Assembly: GCA_021160885.1 (NCBI GenBank)
Contig: JAGHBR010000480.1
Coordinates: 1-12,137, forward strand
Reading direction: 5' to 3'
DNA: 12,137 nt
Origin: Caldisericaceae bacterium
Lineage (GTDB): Bacteria; Calditrichota; Calditrichia; Calditrichales; Calditrichaceae
How positions within the stretch are numbered: position 1 is the stretch's first letter; each line of letters starts with the position of its first letter. This document shows positions 7,219-12,137 of this stretch, one piece after another. Position numbers and translations under genes: made by a program. The notes under the pieces are model-generated. The model saw only the letters and a program-made list of their open reading frames with translations. It made no database searches and was not told the DNA's origin.

Positions 7219-8013
7219 ATGACCATGAGCAAAGAAGACAAACATCTTTTGGCCATCGACGATGAACAGGTCATTTTAGACGCGGTTAAACGTGTGGCCG
7301 GTTCAGAAGGCTGGCAGGTAAGCACAGCAGCTGATGCCCACCAGGGACTGGATCTGGCCCTGAAGAACAAATACGACCTCTGTCTGTGCGACATTAAACT
7401 GCCGGATATGGATGGCTTTGAATTTTTGGAACATTTAAATCGGACCAATAGCCCGCTGCCGGTCATTATGACCACCGGTTACGCCACAGTAGAAAATGCG
7501 GTTAAATCGCTGGATTTGGGCGCCATCGATTATTTGCCAAAACCATTTACAGCTGACGAATTGCTTAGCGCCCTTTACCGCGGTTTCAGGTATGTGCAAA
7601 TTCAGCAGCAGCAACAATCAAAGCCTGATCCCAATTCACTTATTGTACCCTGTCCTTCGCAATACAAAAAATTAGGTTACGCCTCCTGGTGCTTCATGGA
7701 CCTGGATGGTTCAGTTAAAATTGGACTCTCTTTCCTGTTTTTAAAAATCATTGGCGTCATAAAAAAGATTAACCTGCTGCCTATGGAGAGCGAAATCAAC
7801 CAGGGCTTCTCTTGTGCAGAGGTTGAAGCTAAAAACGGCTTAGTTCATCCGGTGGTCAGCCCTTTAAGCGGCCAGATCATTCAACGTAACGAAAATTTAA
7901 TTGAAAACCCGGAAATTCTGGAGAAAGACCCGTACTTTGAAGGCTGGCTTTACGTAATTGTGCCGCACAATTTAAATTACGAAATCAATCATTTAACATT
8001 TTGTTGTCAATAA
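7219..8013 (+). CDS. Response regulator with C-terminal GcvH-like domain, soluble
   Basis: The N-terminal receiver has acidic D14/D15, phospho-acceptor D58 (CDIKLPDMDG), T86 and K108, so it looks competent. Residues from about 140 resemble glycine cleavage H protein: DGSVKIGL, then PLSGQIIQRN (from 215), ENPEILEKDPYFEGWL (to about 244). The lipoyl-lysine motif ESVKA is not conserved: eight residues before PLSG there is Gly, and the nearest Lys (205) is displaced by two positions. No DNA-binding domain is present. ATG 7219 lies 2 bp after the kinase stop; GTG 7216 and ATG 7225 are alternatives and none has a clear ribosome-binding site, suggesting coupling to the kinase. It is very probably a phosphorylation target of that kinase; the output function is unknown. 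Confidence 0.9.
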   Translation: MTMSKEDKHLLAIDDEQVILDAVKRVAGSEGWQVSTAADAHQGLDLALKNKYDLCLCDIKLPDMDGFEFLEHLNRTNSPLPVIMTTGYATVENAVKSLDLGAIDYLPKPFTADELLSALYRGFRYVQIQQQQQSKPDPNSLIVPCPSQYKKLGYASWCFMDLDGSVKIGLSFLFLKIIGVIKKINLLPMESEINQGFSCAEVEAKNGLVHPVVSPLSGQIIQRNENLIENPEILEKDPYFEGWLYVIVPHNLNYEINHLTFCCQ

Positions 8014-8040
8014 TAGATTAGCTAAATAAAGGAGTAAAAA

Positions 8041-9213
8041 ATGGGAGTATTTTTATTAATCGTTGCTTTGATTCTCTTCATCATTGCTGACCTGGTTATT
8101 CGCACCATTCTGAAAAAGGCAGAAGAGAAAAGAATGCGCAAATTACGTCAACAGGCGCTGGAAACCAACTTAAAACTCGATTTCAGCCATGAGGCCAAAA
8201 CACTTAAACGCGTGGAAGTGCCCAATCCCAAAGCGCGTATTTTGGCAGTTGACGATGAAGAGATCATCTTAGACAGCTTCCGTAAAATTTTAGTTATGGC
8301 AGGCTACTCGGTGGACACCGTGCAAACTGGTCAGGAAGCGCTGGCCTTAATCCAGAAACGGCATTACGATTTTGTTTTTACCGACTTAAAAATGCCGGAA
8401 ATGGATGGCGTGGAAGTTTGTAAAGCGGTTAAACATCTGCGTCCGGACATCGATGTGATCATCATTACCGGATATGCCTCTGTTGAATCGGCCGTAGAAA
8501 CCATGAAATATGGCGCCATGGACTACGTACAAAAGCCTTTTACTGAAGACGAACTGGTCGCCATGGTGGACAAATTCTTGATTCAGCGTCAGGAACGGAT
8601 TAAAAAACAACTGAAATCCCGCGTGCATATTTCGCATGTGGGAGAACCAGAAGTAAAAGACACGGTCGAGTTTTACATTCCAGGCGGTGTTTTCATTTCG
8701 CCCTGGCACACCTGGGCAGCCTTAACGGAAAGCGGCGAAGCGCACGTGGGTATTGATGATTTTGCCAACAAACTGATTGGTAAAGTGGATGCCATCGAAG
8801 CTCCTACTCCGGGCATGGAGGTGAAACAGGGCCAGTTACTGTTCAATGTGCGCGTCGGGCAGAACGCGATTCCCTTTCGCTCTCCAATCAGCGGACGCGT
8901 GATTAAAGTTAACGGAGCGGTTGTTGAAGACCCTGACCGGTTGGGAATTACTTCCTATGAAAGCAACTGGATTTGCCTGATTGACGCAGAAAAATTGGAA
9001 GAAGATTTAAGCAATCTGAAAATTGGCCAGGAAGCCGTTAAATTTTTTGAGGAAGAACTGGAACGCCTGCAGGACTATGTTAAAAAATCTGTTAAATCGA
9101 CCATGGACGAAAAGCATGTCCCTGCAGATGGCAAGGTTTACATTGGCGAACTGCGTGCTTTAAATGACAAGGATTTTCACGTAATTGTCCACGATTTTTT
9201 TGAAAGAGAATAA
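8041..9213 (+). CDS. Membrane-anchored response regulator with GcvH-like domain
   Basis: The 390-residue protein begins with one hydrophobic helix (3-20) followed by a basic, helical linker, which would place the rest in the cytoplasm. The receiver (about 66-180) has D71/D72, phospho-acceptor D115 (FTDLKMPEMDG), T143 and K165. A GcvH-like domain covers about 215-330: WHTWAALTESGEAHVGIDDF, IEAPTPGMEVKQG, SPISGRVIKVN. At the lipoyl-lysine position it has Gln (274), so lipoylation is not expected. A charged, helical C-terminal tail of about 60 residues follows. The start has an excellent site, AAGGAG, 6 nt upstream. It resembles the preceding gene in domain order but adds the membrane anchor. 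It is the last gene of the operon, 45 bp before the terminator. A membrane-tethered receiver is unusual and suggests direct action on the redox complex. Confidence 0.9.
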   Translation: MGVFLLIVALILFIIADLVIRTILKKAEEKRMRKLRQQALETNLKLDFSHEAKTLKRVEVPNPKARILAVDDEEIILDSFRKILVMAGYSVDTVQTGQEALALIQKRHYDFVFTDLKMPEMDGVEVCKAVKHLRPDIDVIIITGYASVESAVETMKYGAMDYVQKPFTEDELVAMVDKFLIQRQERIKKQLKSRVHISHVGEPEVKDTVEFYIPGGVFISPWHTWAALTESGEAHVGIDDFANKLIGKVDAIEAPTPGMEVKQGQLLFNVRVGQNAIPFRSPISGRVIKVNGAVVEDPDRLGITSYESNWICLIDAEKLEEDLSNLKIGQEAVKFFEEELERLQDYVKKSVKSTMDEKHVPADGKVYIGELRALNDKDFHVIVHDFFERE

Positions 9214-9258
9214 AAAAGTTTGATCATTCATTAAAAATTAATTCAAAGCTCTTCCCCC

Positions 9259-9301
9259 AAAAGTCCCGTTGTGCGGGGTACCGTGCGGCGGGACTTTTTT
9301 T
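9259..9301 (+). terminator. Strong intrinsic terminator of the redox operon
   Basis: AAAAGTCCCG (9259-9268) pairs perfectly with CGGGACTTTT (9289-9298), a 10-bp stem, and the T run continues to 9301. The 20-nt loop is GC-rich and contains GGTACC. It lies 45 bp after the last operon gene. Read from the other strand it has only four T after the stem, so it would serve the convergent cluster less well. Confidence 0.9.
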
Positions 9302-9344
9302 GCTTTTCGCACTTAAAGCTGCTTTTGAGGTTAAGGAATTATTT

Positions 9345-9510
9345 TCACTGCTGTCCAAGATATATCCGATTCTGGACAATTTTTATTGTAAACTTGGTTT
9401 CTTTGGCCCATCCCGTGGATTAGAAAATTCGAAACTCGAATTTCGAAATACGAAATAATTTTCATGTAACGGGGGAAATTAAAAGGGGACAGTCACTTTT
9501 GTCCAAAATA
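9345..9510 (+). repeat. Imperfect 18-bp direct repeat, TCACTKYTGTCCAARATA
   Basis: Copies at 9345-9362 and 9493-9510 match at 15 of 18 bases. The second copy sits inside GGGGACAGTCACTTTTGTCC (9485-9504), where GGACA and TGTCC form a small dyad. I recall GGGGACAGTCAC-type sequence near REP-associated or IS-type transposases in other genomes, but no transposase is present here. Confidence 0.55.
9421..9458. repeat. AT-rich TTCGAAA-type short repeat
   Basis: The units ATTCGAAA, CTCGAATT, TCGAAATA and CGAAATA follow each other with a period of 7 to 9 bp in both orientations of the same core. It is non-coding and of unknown role. Confidence 0.55.
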
Positions 9511-9570
9511 AATATGTTCCTGAGATTTTTACATCGACAGACTCAAATACGCTACAAAGTGCCACTGCCC
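9485..9570. repeat. Possible small non-autonomous element with imperfect inverted ends
   Basis: GGGACAGTCACTTT (9486-9499) and AAAGTGCCACTGCCC (9556-9570) are imperfect inverted copies sharing GGG, CAGT and CACTTT blocks, bounding about 86 bp with no open frame. This would fit a decayed REP-like or MITE-like element. No target-site duplication is evident, so the call is tentative. Confidence 0.35.
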
Positions 9571-9675
9571 TTACTCTTAACTCTTATACTCATACACCCT
9601 TAACTTTTTATCTCCATTCAACCAAAAAGGCCCTTAACTCTTATACCCTTATACTCTTAACCCTTTAAACCTTTA
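9569..9675. repeat. Degenerate array of 7-8 bp units, consensus ACYCTTAW
   Basis: Runs such as TTACTCTTAACTCTTATACT (from 9571) and CCCTTAACTCTTATACCCTT (from 9631), continuing with ATACTCTTAACCC, consist of repeated CYCTTAA/CYCTTAT units, interrupted by a non-repeat stretch around 9605-9628. It is non-coding. It resembles the TGGTTGAW array at the other end of the operon in unit size but not in sequence. Confidence 0.65.
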
Positions 9676-9745
9676 GTAAACAATGCTACACTCATCAATT
9701 AAATTATTTTAGCCAAGTGTAAATTGTTTTTTCAAAAACTGTGGT

Positions 9746-10480
9746 TCAACGCACCGCCCGGCCGCCATCCACATTAATGCAACTACCGGTAATGTAATCC
9801 GAATCTTCGATTAAAAAGCGTACCGTGCGGGCAATGTCCTCTGCATTGCCCTCTCTTTTAAGCAGCGTTTGATTGATGGCAAACTGTTTTTCTGCCTCCA
9901 GAAAATTCGGCGGCATCATCACCGGACCTGGATTGATGCAGTTGACCTGCACTTCCGGCGCCAGAGCTTTGGCCAGACCAATGGTCAGAGTAACAATACC
10001 TGCTTTACTGATGCTGTAAGGCAAGTAAGATGGAAACGGATGAAGGGCGCCGCTATCGGCAATATTGACAATTTTACCTGCTCCGCGTACTTTCATTTGC
10101 AGGCCAATTTTTTGCGAAAGGAAAAAGACACTTTTTAAATTAACCTCCATCAAGCGATCCCAATCCGCTTCGCTAACCTGACCAAATGGGGTTTTGAAGA
10201 AAATAGCAGCATTGTTTACCAGCACGTCCACACGTCCTGTTTGTGACAGTACCCGTTCTGCCAGGTTCTCAGCCTGAGGAACCGAAGAAAGGTCTTGCCG
10301 GAAAAGCAAAATATGGCCACCCGCCTCATCAATCTGTTGTTTAAGCTGTTTTGCTTCCGTAGTACTGGAGTGGTAATGGCAGCAAATGAGCGCCTTTCTT
10401 TTGCTCAACTCTAAGGTAATCGCCCTTCCCAGACGGACTGCCCCGCCTGTTATTAAAACAACTTTATTCTCTAAATCCAT
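9746..10480 (-). CDS. Short-chain dehydrogenase/reductase, pteridine-reductase-like
   Basis: The 244-residue protein has a full Rossmann SDR fold: cofactor loop TGGAVRLG (11-18), NNAA (89-92), N114, and the active-site pair Y155/K159 (YSISK). The residue 13 before Tyr is Asp142, matching the Asp-Tyr-Lys triad of PTR1/FolM-type pteridine reductases rather than only the usual Ser (S143 is also present). The C-terminus ends in a typical SDR segment, ITGSCINVDGG. It probably reduces a carbonyl or pterin with NAD(P)H; the substrate is uncertain, and an oxoacyl reductase role is possible. Its ATG lies inside the end of the upstream hydrolase gene (17-bp overlap) with only a weak ribosome-binding site, which suggests translational coupling. 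Confidence 0.88.
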   Translation of the reverse strand: MDLENKVVLITGGAVRLGRAITLELSKRKALICCHYHSSTTEAKQLKQQIDEAGGHILLFRQDLSSVPQAENLAERVLSQTGRVDVLVNNAAIFFKTPFGQVSEADWDRLMEVNLKSVFFLSQKIGLQMKVRGAGKIVNIADSGALHPFPSYLPYSISKAGIVTLTIGLAKALAPEVQVNCINPGPVMMPPNFLEAEKQFAINQTLLKREGNAEDIARTVRFLIEDSDYITGSCINVDGGRAVR

Positions 10481-11111
10481 TCTTTTCTAAATCTTTCAAA
10501 AAGGGATTTTGTCTTCTTTCATTACCGATGGTGGTTTCTGGACCATGTCCTGAATGAACCACTGTTTCATCAGGTAAGGTGAGTAATTTATTCTTAATGG
10601 AATCCATCAAAACCTGGTAATTTCCACCATAAAGATCAGTTCTACCAATGGATTCTTTAAACAACACATCACCGACAAAGACATTTTTTTGAAAATAGAT
10701 ACTAATACTACCTGGACTATGACCCGGAGTGTGTAAAATCCGAACAAGCTGGCTATCCATTTCAAAGGTGTCGCCATCGTTCAAAAAACCATCCACTTCA
10801 GGAATGTCTGAACAATCCAGGCCAAAAAACAGAGCCTGTTCTTTCATAGCTTCAAGCAAAGGCAGGTCATCTTCATGTATAAAAAAAGGAATGTTAAAAT
10901 GTTCTTTAACTTGAAGGAGATGACGGACATGATCAATATGGCTATGCGTATTAATGATTTTCTGAGGTTTTAACTTTTGATTTTCAATTAATTCAATTAT
11001 TTTTTGTGGTTCATCCCCTGGATCGATTAAAAAACATTCCGCATTTTGTTCATCCACCACAATATAACAATTAACTTCGAAAGGACCGACAGGAATTTTT
11101 AAAACACGCAT
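10464..11111 (-). CDS. Metallo-beta-lactamase-fold hydrolase, glyoxalase II-like (YcbL type)
   Basis: The 215-residue protein shows the binuclear metal site of this fold: HSHIDH (H56, H58, D60, H61), H131 in TPGHSPGS, D148 in FVGDVLF and H189 in HSGHGPETT. NERRQNPFL near the C-terminus is typical of small, glyoxalase-II-like hydrolases. It lacks the extra C-terminal domain of classical GloB, fitting YcbL-type enzymes; thioester hydrolysis is likely but the substrate is unknown. The start has an excellent GGGGAG 6 nt upstream. It lies 21 bp after the dehydrogenase gene and overlaps the SDR gene, so the three form one operon. Confidence 0.9.
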   Translation of the reverse strand: MRVLKIPVGPFEVNCYIVVDEQNAECFLIDPGDEPQKIIELIENQKLKPQKIINTHSHIDHVRHLLQVKEHFNIPFFIHEDDLPLLEAMKEQALFFGLDCSDIPEVDGFLNDGDTFEMDSQLVRILHTPGHSPGSISIYFQKNVFVGDVLFKESIGRTDLYGGNYQVLMDSIKNKLLTLPDETVVHSGHGPETTIGNERRQNPFLKDLEKNGFRE

Positions 11112-11132
11112 TACAACTCCCCTATTAAACGA

Positions 11133-12104
11133 TTAAAATGAATTTACAGGATTAACAGGCACGCCTTTTTCCAGAGCAGAAATCACATTTTTGGCTACCA
11201 TGCGCGCCATTTCACTCCTGGTTTCCACAGTTGCACTCCCGATATGTGGTAATACTACTACGTTGTTTAAGGACAACAGTTCCGGATGGACTTCAGGCTC
11301 GTTCTCAAACACATCCAAACCGGCTCCTGCCAGATGCCTTTTTTTGAGAGCTTTAACCAGCGCCTTTTCGTCCACCACCGGGCCACGGGCAGTGTTAATT
11401 AAAATGGCGCCCTTTTTCATGGCAAAAATTCTTTCTTCATTAAGCAAATGATGCGTTTCCAGAGTCAATGGGCAATGAAGCGAAACAAAATCTGCGGTGG
11501 CCAACAGTTCATCCAGGGCCAAAAAATGGGCTCCGGTGGCCTGTTCAAATTCAGGCTTAGGTTGCCTGGAATAGTAAAGAATTTTCATGTCAAAGCCCAG
11601 CGCCCGATGCCCCACCGCCTGGCCAATCCTTCCGGCGCCCACAATACCCAGCGTTTTGCCGGAGACTTCCGTACCCAACAGTAACTCAGGTGCCCATCCT
11701 TTAAATTTTCCCTGGCGTAAAAAGTGATCTGCTTCTACTACTCGCCGGCTTACCGCTAATAAAAGGGCCCAGGCCAAATCGGCCGTAGCAGCAGTTAAAA
11801 CATCAGGCGTATTGGTGACAAAGATTTTTCTGCGGGTTGCTTCTTCGACATCAATATTATTGTAACCAACAGCGTAATTGGCAATCACCTTCAAACGTTT
11901 GGCCCTGTCAAGCACTTCTTTATCGATTTTATCGGAGAGCATGCAAACTAAAGCATCGAACTTCTCAATAGATTCTAATAATTCTACACGCGGTAACGGC
12001 TGATCATTTTCATTAACAGTCACCTTATAACCGGCTGCTTTTAAAAGGTCGATGCCAATCTCTGGAATTTTTCTGGTTATTAATACTTCAAAATTCTTTT
12101 CCAT
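11133..12104 (-). CDS. D-2-hydroxyacid dehydrogenase, glyoxylate/hydroxypyruvate reductase type
   Basis: The 323-residue protein has the full length and motifs of the family: dinucleotide loop GAGRIG (156-161) and catalytic R240 (NTARG), E269 (ENEP) and H287 (LPHIGSA). The segment YYSRQPKPE after the second beta strand resembles GyaR/GRHPR enzymes, where Arg and Lys here favour NADPH. The likely reaction is reduction of glyoxylate or hydroxypyruvate to glycolate or D-glycerate. It is the first gene of the minus-strand cluster; only 33 bp upstream are in the window and no clear promoter is seen there. Confidence 0.9.
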   Translation of the reverse strand: MEKNFEVLITRKIPEIGIDLLKAAGYKVTVNENDQPLPRVELLESIEKFDALVCMLSDKIDKEVLDRAKRLKVIANYAVGYNNIDVEEATRRKIFVTNTPDVLTAATADLAWALLLAVSRRVVEADHFLRQGKFKGWAPELLLGTEVSGKTLGIVGAGRIGQAVGHRALGFDMKILYYSRQPKPEFEQATGAHFLALDELLATADFVSLHCPLTLETHHLLNEERIFAMKKGAILINTARGPVVDEKALVKALKKRHLAGAGLDVFENEPEVHPELLSLNNVVVLPHIGSATVETRSEMARMVAKNVISALEKGVPVNPVNSF

Positions 12105-12137
12105 TGGTCTTTTCCGTCTTAATTTACACTACTCAAT

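Larger units (their letters stand above)
9302..9745. other. Convergent intergenic gap with remnant repeats, no gene
   Basis: I see no plausible coding frame or RNA gene in this stretch between the two convergent operons. It holds a dyad TGTCCA/TGGACA (9352-9357 with 9373-9378), a direct repeat, a CGAAAT-rich array and a CTTAW-rich array, listed separately, and an AT-only hairpin GTTTTTTCAAAAAC near 9726-9739, too weak for a convincing terminator of the minus-strand cluster. Confidence 0.7.

Noticed and set aside
7990..8040. Separate promoter for the membrane-anchored regulator
   Set aside because: Only a 27-bp gap precedes the gene; it contains a strong ribosome-binding site but no recognisable promoter.
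8386..8709. Open frame of 107 codons on the minus strand
   Set aside because: It is fully antisense to the receiver and GcvH-like domains, which have clear family motifs, and its translation shows no recognisable domain.
9302..9745. CRISPR array in the convergent gap
   Set aside because: Units are only 7-9 bp, degenerate and without spacers.

Overview
The window is about 12.1 kb of bacterial DNA with moderate GC (roughly 45 percent by eye). It carries a seven-gene redox and signalling operon on the + strand, preceded by the 3' part of a sigma-54 activator gene and followed by a convergent, unrelated three-gene metabolic cluster on the - strand. Menaquinol-type NrfD/HybB membrane proteins, a 13-CXXCH cytochrome, sigma-54 control and response regulators fused to GcvH-like domains suggest an anaerobic or facultatively anaerobic respirer, perhaps Calditrichota/FCB or a sulfate-reducer-like lineage. 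This assignment is an inference from gene content; no rRNA or other marker gene is present.

Layout. (1) 3-1229, +: a sigma-54 enhancer-binding protein (PAS with a Cys cluster, AAA+, Fis HTH), truncated by the window edge. (2) 1230-1756: a non-coding gap with short tandem repeats, a weak hairpin, a cluster of four TGCTACYC sites and a sigma-54-like -24/-12 element. (3) 1757-9213, +: a NifX-like small protein; a Tat-exported 16-Cys ferredoxin-like subunit (HmcB/HybA type); a polytopic quinone-site subunit (NrfD/HybB/HmcC type); a multiheme periplasmic cytochrome; a histidine kinase with a haem-c-like sensor and a zinc-ribbon-like insertion inside its ATPase domain; a response regulator with a GcvH-like output domain; and a second, membrane-anchored REC-GcvH-like protein. 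The genes overlap or lie within 27 bp of each other and end at a strong intrinsic terminator at 9259-9301. (4) 9302-9745: a non-coding convergent gap with remnant repeats. (5) 9746-12104, -: a 2-hydroxyacid dehydrogenase, a metallo-beta-lactamase-fold hydrolase and a pteridine-reductase-like SDR.

How the operon may work (inference). The FeS, NrfD and cytochrome proteins would form an Hmc-like complex passing electrons between the membrane quinone pool and periplasmic c-type cytochromes. The kinase, with two haem-c-type motifs outside the membrane, could read the redox state or a ligand on that side and phosphorylate the two receivers. Neither receiver has a DNA-binding domain; instead each ends in a GcvH-like fold that lacks a clearly placed lipoyl lysine, so the output is probably protein-protein or post-translational. 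Transcription may be driven by the neighbouring sigma-54 activator through the TGCTACYC sites. The most interesting elements are the kinase insertion and the twin REC-GcvH proteins.
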